A stretch of 27,189 bases of DNA from a virus: positions 1-27,189 of IMG/VR virus record IMGVR_UViG_3300025732_000221; one strand, given 5' to 3'. The notes under the pieces are model-generated. The model made no database searches and had not been told where the DNA came from. It saw only the letters and a list, made by a program, of their open reading frames with translations. The first letter of the stretch is position 1. Each line of letters begins with the position of its first letter. The position numbers and the translations under genes were made by a program. This document shows positions 19,933 to 27,189 of this stretch, in pieces.

Positions 19933-20055
19933 ATTCGGATAGGGTCTTCCCGCTTTTTTAGCGGCCGCTTTTGCTGCGGCTTTCTTGGCGGGGGCCAGTG
20001 GTTTTGGCTTGCCCAGACCTTTTGGGCGCTCTTTGTCCCAGACTTCTTTTTTCAT
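19897..20055 (-). CDS. Lys/Ala-rich basic protein (52 aa)
   Basis: The frame encodes MKKEVWDKERPKGLGKPKPL followed by APAKKAAAKAAAKKAGRPYP and NLVDNMRAARAK. The centre is an AK-rich, histone-H1-like stretch; the end GRPYPNLVDNMRAA is a motif I recall from freshwater phages. It overlaps the ferritin-like gene stop by ATGA and has GAGG upstream, so it is probably co-translated. Net charge is strongly positive, suggesting nucleic-acid binding. It is followed by a Rho-independent terminator. Confidence 0.75.
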   Translation of the reverse strand: MKKEVWDKERPKGLGKPKPLAPAKKAAAKAAAKKAGRPYPNLVDNMRAARAK

Positions 20056-20423
20056 CGTAAGTGCCTCAATTTGTAAAGGGTGCTCAGATACGTTGCAAGT
20101 GCATCATCAATCAGATTCTGAATGACGGTGTCTGACTTGTCCACGGCGTTGTAACGCAGCTTCTCGATGTCATCCATGTACTTCTCAAGACACTTGATGA
20201 TGTCGCCCTCGTCCTCGTACTTGAGGTAGGGAATCTCAATGATGCCGTTGCGGCCTTGATAGGCTTCGGTGATGGTATCGCCATGATCGCCCACCGCAGG
20301 GTAGAACTCGCCCAAGGCGCTGTGCTTGGCAAAACTGCCGGGCCCTGTTGTGGCCAAGTGCGCACGGTGAGCCACTTCGCGGCTCAGGAACAGCGTGGCA
20401 ACCAATCTTCCAATCATTTCCAT
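20052..20423 (-). CDS. ferritin-like protein, DUF5856/Dps-like
   Basis: The 123-aa helical protein has SREVAHRAHLATTGPGSFAK, HSALGEFYPAVGDHGDTITE and a C-terminal helix with QNLIDDALATYLSTLYKLR. The His, Glu and Asp positions in helices 1 and 2 resemble a Dps/ferritin-like di-iron or four-helix fold. I recall such phage proteins as DUF5856, a name from memory. It is encoded in the virion operon and coupled to a small basic protein. A role in DNA protection or as a virion component is inferred. GGAG is 8 bases upstream of the first ATG. Confidence 0.75.
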   Translation of the reverse strand: MEMIGRLVATLFLSREVAHRAHLATTGPGSFAKHSALGEFYPAVGDHGDTITEAYQGRNGIIEIPYLKYEDEGDIIKCLEKYMDDIEKLRYNAVDKSDTVIQNLIDDALATYLSTLYKLRHLR

Positions 20424-20435
20424 GTGGTAACTCCG

Positions 20436-23400
20436 TTATTTCTGTTGGCCCTGAATCTGGGCTTGGCGCTGCTGCAACAAACCACTGATCGGATCATTGG
20501 GGAACATTGAAGGATACATCAATGGAATGCTACTGGCGCCACTTCCGGGCTGCACAGCAGGCGCTGTAGGCAGGCGGGGGTTGAAGTTCAAACCACGTGT
20601 AGGCGGCGCAGGAGGCAGCTTTTTCAGCATCTGCTGCGCGCTTGTTCCGGGAACCACGGGCAGGTTAGGCATGTTGCCGATAGGCTCAGGCTGCTCACCG
20701 ATGGCCGCTTGTGTACCAGTCTGCACTGCAGCACGGGTCACGCCGGGAACGTAAGCAGACTTTGGAATGCCAATCTTTTCCAACTCCGCAGCCAACTTCT
20801 GTGCATCCTGTGGCGTGCCCACATGCGTAATGCGCTTGGCAAATTCAGCGTCTTCCAAAGCGCGTGTAAAGATGCGCTGATAGATCTGGTTCTCCAAACC
20901 GCCAGCCATACGCAGCATCACTGCCAAAGCACCCGTGGAGGGGTTAATTCGGCCCACAGCAGCCTCACGGGCCGTGGTTGTGAGGAACTGGATACCCGCG
21001 CCAAATAAACGGCGCAGCTGTTGATCTGTGGACTCGAAAGCAGGGATCTGTCCGGTCACGTCAGCAAATGCATTCACGCGGCGCTGCAAATCGGCCAAGG
21101 TCTTGAGATCGTCCAAGTGCGCTGTGTTTTTGAACAGGACCTTGAGCGATGCTTCGTTGTTGTCGATGAAGGACTTGAGCGCACCACCTTTTTGCGCACC
21201 TGCAGTAGCTACATCAAACACAGAGCGGCGCAAAGCAGCCAACATCTCTGGATCTTTTTCTACTCCGCGAACCAAAGTACTCATGGTTGCGGGATCACGC
21301 AAGGCACTAGCCAAGGTTTGTGAGGGATCAGCACCGGGGCGTGTTGCTTTGGCAAGCAGCGCATCCAGTTCTTGGTCCTTGGCATTGACACGGCGGGTAT
21401 CGATCTCGCCCATGCGGGCCACAAAATCGTCGGCCAGCTTCACTTCGTCTTGCAGTTTCATCTGCAAGTTAGCAGGCAGGGCTTCAACGATGTTTTTGTT
21501 CTTGTCCAGAACCTGACGAATCTTCTTAGGGTCGATCAAACCGTCTGCACCGATGACGTTTTTGCTGCGCAGCCAGTCAATAGTTCCGCGCTCCAAGAGC
21601 TGTGAAGCTTGGGGCGAGCCACTGATGGCCAGTTGCAACTGCTTGAGGTTCTCGCCGCTTGAGAAAGCAGTCTGGAGCAAGCGCTCGTTGGGCAAGAGGA
21701 ACTCTTCGCCACCACGGGTTTTCTGTGTCAGGAGCAGAGGCAAATTCTTTTCGTATGCAGCACTGTAGTCATCTAAGACCATCTTCATGCCTTCATACTC
21801 TTGCTTGATCCGTGGCACGTTATTCAAAACAAGTTTTTCAATGTCCTTGTAGACAGCGTTGCCTGTATCAATGTGACGCTGCGCATCTTGAATGCGGCTG
21901 CTGCCGCGCTTCATCGCACCGTTGTAATTGATCACAGACTGGTTGCGGAAGCGCATGGCTGACTGCAAATAGTCAAGCGCCTCGGGCAAGTTCAAATCAA
22001 TCGCTGTGTTGGCTTCTGCGATGCGCGCTGCGTCGGCCTTGAGCTGCGCAGGGTTGATCACAATGTTGTTGCCGGGAACGATGGCACGAATGGAGATGTT
22101 GCCCTTGGCATCTGGTGGGGGCAACAATTCACTCAGGCTTGCAGTCTTGCGGCCAGTCTTTGGTTTTTCGCCACGCACAGCAGAAAGCACAGCGTCACGC
22201 AAGCCGGCCAGCATGTCAGGGTCAAGCGTTTTACCAAGACCTGTGAGTTGCTCACTGATTGCTTGGTCAGTCAACTGCACCAGCATGTCTGCTTCGGCTT
22301 TTTCGCGTGCAATTTCTTGTGTGCGAACAAACTTCTGAAGCAACCGAATTGGCTCAGGTACTTGAATGTTTGCAGAGGGACGCTCTGGTGTGTACTTCGC
22401 AATCAATTCCTTGGCAGCAGCCTCGATATCACGCGCAGGATACAAGGACACGCCTTGATCACGTGTAGGCATAGGCAGGCCCTCTGGGGACACTGCTTGC
22501 TTCAAGCCCATGCGGCGCAGAATATCGCCACGTGCTTTGGAATCCATCTCCATGCGGGCCATCAACGTGCCGCGCAGTTCGTCGTTCAACAGATCAATGT
22601 TCTGTGGTCCGAGGCGCTCGGAGATTGACATCACCTCCGCGTCTGTCAGGTCCTTCTGGCTCTTCAACAAGCTCTCAAAGAACTGCTGACGATCTGCTTG
22701 GGCCGCGGTGAACGCTTCTTGAATTGGCTTGCGTGCTTCGGGAGAGAAGCTTGCAAACAAACTGTCCAGCGCTTGCTGGTTTTTGTTGATACGCTCTTTA
22801 GTGATCTCAAGCTCTTTGGGGCCAAGCTGCTGCAGAAGTTCTGCTTTGCGCTGCACCAAAGGTGAGTACATTGTCTTCTCGGCCGCATCAAACATGAAGC
22901 CCGCATTTGCAACGCGGGGATCAGCCAAAGCGGCTTCGAGTTGCTTCAACGCTTGCTGTGCTTCGGGGCTCTCGGAGATAGGGCCAAACACCTGTGCCAA
23001 CTTGCCTTCAGCACGCTTCATCAGCATGGTTGGAAGCACGTTGATCACGGGCAGCTTGTACATGCCGGGAAGACCTTCAAGGGTCTCCCTTTCAATTTCG
23101 CCAAGTCCGCTAGATACACCCTTGACTTTGTCAGAGATCCACTTGACTCCGCGCACAGAAGGCAAGTTTGCGGCAGCTACAGGAAGACCAATGAATGCAG
23201 CTGCGGGGAGCAGCTCTTCATAAACCTTCTTGTATGGATTGCTGTCGTCTACTGTTTCTTTGACCGTTTGACGAAGTCCTTCATAGCCTGCACCAAACGC
23301 GATGTCCAGTGCTGCAGCCAGTCTTGGGCTTTCTTGAACATATTTGATAGCATCATTTGCAATTCCTTTAAGAATGCCTGTTGGGGCAGTTGCCGCAGAG

Positions 23401-23807
23401 ACAAGCGGTTTCACGGACCCAGCATAGGCAAGGATGCCAGTGAAGGGCATAGTTCCACCAACGCCTTCGCCTACAGCGCGGGCGTAGCGCTCTTCAATAT
23501 TTCTTGGGGCCTGTACGCCCTTGTTGAAGAGATTGGTGAACTGAAATACTTGTTTCTCATCCATTCCCATGCCCTTGCCGATCAGGCGCTGGGCAGCATC
23601 AGGAATGGCGAAGAGGGCAGAGTTGAAGCCCCATGAAAGATTATTGAGCAGGCCCGCTACGCGGTCCCCGCCCTGTGTTGTTATGTTCTGCGCAGCTTCT
23701 CCCGCAGCACGGTCAGGTGCTGTTGTTGGAGCACCCTCCGCACGACCGACAACCTCACCGGTTGAGAGGTCCACCATCTCCCCACGGGAATTCATCAAGG
23801 TTGGCAT
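20436..23807 (-). CDS. large virion protein, candidate internal/ejection protein (1123 aa)
   Basis: The 1123-aa protein starts MPTLMNSRGEMVDLSTGEVV. It has an N-terminal part with hydrophobic stretches (FTGILAYAGSVKPLVSAATA and LLPAAAFIGLPVAAANL). A very long Gln/Leu-rich, coiled-coil-like middle follows, and the C-terminus is Pro/Gln-rich with low complexity. I see no lysozyme or protease motif. Size, helical content and position beside two other virion-type proteins suggest an internal virion or DNA ejection protein of a podovirus-like phage. A tape-measure role is the alternative. Its start overlaps the upstream stop (TAATG). Confidence 0.7.
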   Translation of the reverse strand: MPTLMNSRGEMVDLSTGEVVGRAEGAPTTAPDRAAGEAAQNITTQGGDRVAGLLNNLSWGFNSALFAIPDAAQRLIGKGMGMDEKQVFQFTNLFNKGVQAPRNIEERYARAVGEGVGGTMPFTGILAYAGSVKPLVSAATAPTGILKGIANDAIKYVQESPRLAAALDIAFGAGYEGLRQTVKETVDDSNPYKKVYEELLPAAAFIGLPVAAANLPSVRGVKWISDKVKGVSSGLGEIERETLEGLPGMYKLPVINVLPTMLMKRAEGKLAQVFGPISESPEAQQALKQLEAALADPRVANAGFMFDAAEKTMYSPLVQRKAELLQQLGPKELEITKERINKNQQALDSLFASFSPEARKPIQEAFTAAQADRQQFFESLLKSQKDLTDAEVMSISERLGPQNIDLLNDELRGTLMARMEMDSKARGDILRRMGLKQAVSPEGLPMPTRDQGVSLYPARDIEAAAKELIAKYTPERPSANIQVPEPIRLLQKFVRTQEIAREKAEADMLVQLTDQAISEQLTGLGKTLDPDMLAGLRDAVLSAVRGEKPKTGRKTASLSELLPPPDAKGNISIRAIVPGNNIVINPAQLKADAARIAEANTAIDLNLPEALDYLQSAMRFRNQSVINYNGAMKRGSSRIQDAQRHIDTGNAVYKDIEKLVLNNVPRIKQEYEGMKMVLDDYSAAYEKNLPLLLTQKTRGGEEFLLPNERLLQTAFSSGENLKQLQLAISGSPQASQLLERGTIDWLRSKNVIGADGLIDPKKIRQVLDKNKNIVEALPANLQMKLQDEVKLADDFVARMGEIDTRRVNAKDQELDALLAKATRPGADPSQTLASALRDPATMSTLVRGVEKDPEMLAALRRSVFDVATAGAQKGGALKSFIDNNEASLKVLFKNTAHLDDLKTLADLQRRVNAFADVTGQIPAFESTDQQLRRLFGAGIQFLTTTAREAAVGRINPSTGALAVMLRMAGGLENQIYQRIFTRALEDAEFAKRITHVGTPQDAQKLAAELEKIGIPKSAYVPGVTRAAVQTGTQAAIGEQPEPIGNMPNLPVVPGTSAQQMLKKLPPAPPTRGLNFNPRLPTAPAVQPGSGASSIPLMYPSMFPNDPISGLLQQRQAQIQGQQK

Positions 23808-26152
23808 TATTGGTTTCCTATCAGGCCACGCAATTGAGTAGGATTAAATTGTTGCACGGTGTTGTTTGGCAACCTCACGTACACCATCGCTGCAGGGTCC
23901 TGCAGTTTGCCAATGGTACTACCAAGGAAGTTAAACATCACGCGTTGGCTATCTTTATCAGCAGGAATTACGAACGGATCATTCTGCGTGCCGGTGTTTG
24001 GTGTGCGCATTGAATAATCGTTGTTCTCATAGCCCAGTTGCGTCAAAACCTGCTGACGTGCATTACGCAGCATGGTCTCAAGGCTTGTGAAACCCTTGGC
24101 TGCCAATTCCTTGTTCTGGAAGAAGGCGTTGGGGTCAGAGATGTTTTCCGCAGTCTTGCGTGCCCATTCCTGCTCTTGCACAGCAACACGGCCGTTGTCA
24201 TTAGCAGAAGCAACGCTCTTCAAAATAGCATTCATACCAGAAGACACACGCTGTGCGGCATCCGCTTGGTTCACGTCGGGGCGAATCATGCCACCAGAAA
24301 CTGGGACAAGTAAGTTGTTGACCTTGTCCACAAACCATGTGGTGGGGCTGTACAGATTTGTATAAGTGCCTTTGAGCTCATCCAACGTGCGTAAGCTGTT
24401 ATCCAACGCACGTAATGTGGAGGTCAGCTTAATACGCTCATTCTTATCTGTTTCCACAGTGGCTGGCGCTTGTCCGCGGTTCTCGACATAAGGGTTGTCT
24501 GTATCGCGCAGCGTCCAGCGGCTTTGAAGCGCAGATTGAACTGTCGGATCTTTTGGATCGATTGACACACCTGCAAAACCACCGCTCTTGGTCTTGGCGA
24601 TACGCAGGCCTCCGCTTCCGTCTTCGAGAGTAATACCGCCATTTTTGGCCTGCTCCAACATAAGACGGAAATCGCCCTTGAGCACTTCCATCTTGAGTTG
24701 CTGAGCGTATTTGTCTTGCTCTTGAACATCTGTGAACGCTTGTGACAAAGCAGCAGACTTGATCTTGAGATCTCGGTCTTTGGCCTGTGCCAATAGAGCC
24801 ATAAAACCTTTTGGCAAACCAGAAGCAGCTTCGCTTGCAGCCATGGCAAAAGTAGGCTGACGGCTAGACGCCAGTTTGAAGCCGGCATCTGCCAACATCA
24901 AAAGCGCATTCGTCTTCATGTCTTCCTTGTCACTGCCCAAGATTTCTTGGAACAAAGGAGCCAACTCAGCGTAGCCTTCCTTGGTCCGTTCTGCGCGGGT
25001 CTTCTCTTTCAGCGCAGTCTTGATGAAATCTTGCGTAGTCTTAGCGGGGCCTTGGGCATCAAGCTCTGCCTGTGTTGCAAACTCCGTAGGGCTAACAGGA
25101 GCCATCTCCATCGGATTGAATGCGGGCTTTTCCTTGCCAGTAGTGGCTGCAGGAGGAGGAGGTGCCTCTTGTTGAGTACGGGAGGGCGAAGGCATCCTGT
25201 CGATTGCCGCAAGTTGTGCCATCTTGTCGTCGTATGCCGCCTGCTGCTCAGGGGTCATGTTTTCGTTAGATGCGCCCTTCATAAAAGGCACTGCAGCCAA
25301 CATCCCGATGCCCGGGGCCACACGTGACAAAGTCTCTGCCACACGTGGGTATTCTTGTGCAGCACGCTGCACACCCATTCTCAAGCCTTCAGTAAACGTA
25401 GGGGTCATCAAAGGACCCATCGTTGTGTAAGGGGCAAGCTTTGTACCCACACCTTCAGCAATCGTACCGGCAGGGCCTTCAACCAAAGTCTCGCGGCCTT
25501 GCACAGACAAAGGCATCGCAGGATTACCACCCGTCACGCGCTGAATTGTTGGCTGAGCGCGCATGGTCAAATTGCCCAAGTATTGGTTCAAGGCGGGGCC
25601 ATACTGAGCGGCCTTGTCGCCCATGATCTCCGCAGCACGTCTGAAAGGTGTGACCAACGCGCCACCAAAAGCATGCATTGGAGGCAAGCCATCAGGAGTG
25701 GGCGGAGCCTGCTCAGCCCCGCCCTGCGGAAAAGGGCCGGCGCCCTCCATGCCTTGCGGCATAGGAATACCACCCTGTGGAGGCATGCCTCCTTCAGGAG
25801 GGGGAGCCATCTGCGGAGCCTGTGGCAACGCGCCAATACCGCCTTGTGGGGCAGCCAGTTGTGCTTGCAACAAGGCAAGAACTTCAGGAGGTGTTTCCAT
25901 GGCGGCTTCTTCGCCAACCATTTGAGCCAACTCTTGCACACGTGCGTCAACAGAACGCATGTCACCGCGCAAGGTGTTCATCAAGATCTCAGGATTTTGA
26001 GGCGTGCGGGCCATCTGAGGCATGTCATTTTCTGGCTCTTCAGGCATCTCTTCGGGCATTTCGTCTTCAAACCCAGCCATGATGCCGCTGTTACGTGACT
26101 CCTTTGACAGAGGCATCGCAAACATGGCACGCTTCAAAATCTCATTCTTCAT
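23807..26152 (-). CDS. large virion protein with Pro/Met/Gln-rich N-terminus (781 aa)
   Basis: The N-terminal part (about 25-160) is acidic and low complexity, rich in Met, Pro, Gln and Gly (EDEMPEEMPEEPEND, PPPEGGMPPQGGIPMPQGME). A short hydrophobic segment follows near 285 (GIGMLAAVPFM). The C-terminal two thirds is helical with a compact end (VIPADKDSQRVMFNFLG...). This architecture is typical of uncharacterised internal virion proteins of aquatic podovirus-like phages. TAAGGA serves as ribosome site and overlaps the stop of the upstream gene. Function is inferred from position and composition. Confidence 0.7.
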   Translation of the reverse strand: MKNEILKRAMFAMPLSKESRNSGIMAGFEDEMPEEMPEEPENDMPQMARTPQNPEILMNTLRGDMRSVDARVQELAQMVGEEAAMETPPEVLALLQAQLAAPQGGIGALPQAPQMAPPPEGGMPPQGGIPMPQGMEGAGPFPQGGAEQAPPTPDGLPPMHAFGGALVTPFRRAAEIMGDKAAQYGPALNQYLGNLTMRAQPTIQRVTGGNPAMPLSVQGRETLVEGPAGTIAEGVGTKLAPYTTMGPLMTPTFTEGLRMGVQRAAQEYPRVAETLSRVAPGIGMLAAVPFMKGASNENMTPEQQAAYDDKMAQLAAIDRMPSPSRTQQEAPPPPAATTGKEKPAFNPMEMAPVSPTEFATQAELDAQGPAKTTQDFIKTALKEKTRAERTKEGYAELAPLFQEILGSDKEDMKTNALLMLADAGFKLASSRQPTFAMAASEAASGLPKGFMALLAQAKDRDLKIKSAALSQAFTDVQEQDKYAQQLKMEVLKGDFRLMLEQAKNGGITLEDGSGGLRIAKTKSGGFAGVSIDPKDPTVQSALQSRWTLRDTDNPYVENRGQAPATVETDKNERIKLTSTLRALDNSLRTLDELKGTYTNLYSPTTWFVDKVNNLLVPVSGGMIRPDVNQADAAQRVSSGMNAILKSVASANDNGRVAVQEQEWARKTAENISDPNAFFQNKELAAKGFTSLETMLRNARQQVLTQLGYENNDYSMRTPNTGTQNDPFVIPADKDSQRVMFNFLGSTIGKLQDPAAMVYVRLPNNTVQQFNPTQLRGLIGNQ

Positions 26153-26161
26153 GATGCGTCC

Positions 26162-27189
26162 TTAAAACAGTCCACCAGCGGTCTTTGCTGCCGCTGCTGT
26201 AGACAAAATACCTGTGCCCAAACCAGCGATCTGCTGGAAGGGGCTTGGAGTTGGGGTGGCAGCGGTTGTTACGCCCATCTGTGTAGATGGCGCACCTTTG
26301 TAGATATCAGACAAGAAGCCCAACTGCTGATATGGCTGCATATTGCGCTGCAACTGGTTCTGACGAGCAGCATCGAGTTCTGCTTGGGACTGCTTCTGTT
26401 GCATAGAGCCCAAGTTGTACAAGAAGTTGACGTCCTGTTGACCCATGCCTTGAGCGGCTTGGCCTAAAGCTGCAGCTTGCGTACCCATGTTGGCTTGCTG
26501 TGCGCCCAAGGAACCCAAACCTTGCGCCATTTGCGCGCCAATACCAAACTGGCCCGTGGCCAATGATCCGATGCCTTGACCAATATTTGCTAATTGGTTG
26601 TACCCCGCCATCTGCGCTTGCTGCTGCTGTTGTGCAGTACTTAACGCTTGGCCGTAGCCTTGTTGCATTGCGTTGGCAATCGCTTGATTCTGTGTCTGAG
26701 CCAAATTACGGCCCAATTCAGCGCGCTGAATGCCTTCACGCGCGCCGCCAAAAGCACCAGACTTCACCGCTTGCGCCTGCAATCCCTGACCTTGGATCTG
26801 GGCTTGGCGATTCATCTCGCCCAACTGGTTCTGCAACGCCAAATTCATGAACGGATTCATGTACTGGGAAATCTGCGCTTGTCCAATAGGCTGTGCCGCA
26901 CCCAAAGTTCCTTGAGCCGCGAGCCCTTGCAAACCTTGCGCTGCTCCAAATTGGTTGCGTGTGTCCGCTCCGCGCAAAACGTCAACAGCATTACCGGTGG
27001 TCTGCTGCCCCCCGACCAACTGCTGCGTAGCGTTGGTCATGTAAGGCTGGTATGCGCCGATGCCTTGCTGACCGGCAGCAATAGCATCTTGTTGGTTTTG
27101 GGTCATCCCCGCAATCTGATAGTTGGGGGTGAGATAGTTGCCCTGCTGAGCAGCAAGGTTGGTGGCATCTACTTGAGCCTTGGCGCTTT
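26162..27189 (-). CDS. Gln-rich virion protein, 5' end beyond the window
   Basis: The frame stays open to the window edge (first visible residues SAKAQVDATNLAAQQGNYLT), so the ATG at 27106 is probably internal and the true start lies outside. The protein is rich in Gln, Ala and Gly, with ISQYMNPFMNLALQNQLGEM, AQAVKSGAFGGAREGIQRAE and repeated GQGIGSLA or QGLGSLGAQ segments, and a hydrophobic Ala/Gly end. This matches a family frequent in aquatic tailed phages and thought to be structural or DNA-ejection related. It is the first visible member of the virion operon. Confidence 0.75.
   Translation of the reverse strand, partial: SAKAQVDATNLAAQQGNYLTPNYQIAGMTQNQQDAIAAGQQGIGAYQPYMTNATQQLVGGQQTTGNAVDVLRGADTRNQFGAAQGLQGLAAQGTLGAAQPIGQAQISQYMNPFMNLALQNQLGEMNRQAQIQGQGLQAQAVKSGAFGGAREGIQRAELGRNLAQTQNQAIANAMQQGYGQALSTAQQQQQAQMAGYNQLANIGQGIGSLATGQFGIGAQMAQGLGSLGAQQANMGTQAAALGQAAQGMGQQDVNFLYNLGSMQQKQSQAELDAARQNQLQRNMQPYQQLGFLSDIYKGAPSTQMGVTTAATPTPSPFQQIAGLGTGILSTAAAAKTAGGLF

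Noticed and set aside
20256-20510. Plus-strand open frames across the virion operon
   Set aside because: Shadows of the codon pattern of the leftward genes; low-complexity products without ribosome sites.

Overview
The window looks like part of the genome of a tailed bacteriophage (Caudoviricetes). The gene content is phage-like: a family-A DNA polymerase with proofreading domain, an archaeo-eukaryotic-type primase, two helicases, a RecB-like nuclease, a terminase small subunit, an HNH homing endonuclease, large virion proteins, and dozens of tiny genes overlapping by 1-11 bases. Classical sigma70 promoters and AAGGAG-type ribosome binding sites point to a proteobacterial host. The small-protein families (the TPPQRKPLTDxEI modules, the CxxC small protein ending GWFHWPWNFDP, a DUF551-like protein) are the kind I associate with phages of freshwater Betaproteobacteria and Enterobacteria. 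That host guess is an inference from memory of families. No tRNA, rRNA, CRISPR, integrase or insertion sequence was seen.

Layout. (1) 1-274 is non-coding, with a run of GGCCC-rich hairpins and a terminator. (2) 275-4088 is transcribed leftward: a 71-aa protein, terminase small subunit, VRR-NUC/resolvase-like nuclease, two small proteins, a Cys-rich phage protein and a DUF932 protein. Several have their own promoter and operator-like palindrome. (3) 4089-4628 is a divergent control region of 540 bp with two outward sigma70 promoters, short repeats, an A-tract and a G-poor stretch; it is a candidate replication origin or master switch. (4) 4629-10152 is a rightward polycistron of 21 small genes, mostly joined by ATGA overlaps. 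It encodes small zinc-ribbon and membrane proteins, a chimeric lipoprotein, a mosaic 335-aa protein, a glutaredoxin and a helix-turn-helix/DUF6378 protein. (5) 10153-17603 is the leftward replication operon: two accessory proteins, a candidate ssDNA-associated protein, AEP primase, a small protein, HNH endonuclease, UvrD-like helicase and DNA polymerase. (6) 17692-19832 runs rightward from a shared operator: an SNF2-like helicase and a RecB/MGME1-like nuclease. (7) 19897-27189 is the leftward end of the virion operon: a Gln-rich virion protein cut by the window edge, two large virion proteins (781 and 1123 aa), a ferritin-like protein and a tiny Lys/Ala-rich basic protein, ending in a Rho-independent terminator.

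How the parts fit: regions 5 and 6 give a self-contained DNA replication and recombination set (primase, polymerase, helicases, nuclease). Region 7 gives proteins probably packaged in or ejected from the particle. Regions 2 and 4 hold host-interaction and regulatory small proteins plus part of the packaging machinery.

The most notable observation is an in-frame TAA inside the Walker A motif of the UvrD-like helicase. Removing six bases (TAACTA) would restore a textbook GPPGSGKTT, and an HNH endonuclease gene lies immediately upstream. Other notable points are linker-mediated shuffling of modules in the 7.1-8.5 kb region, the ferritin-like/basic-peptide pair, and the repeat-rich divergent region.
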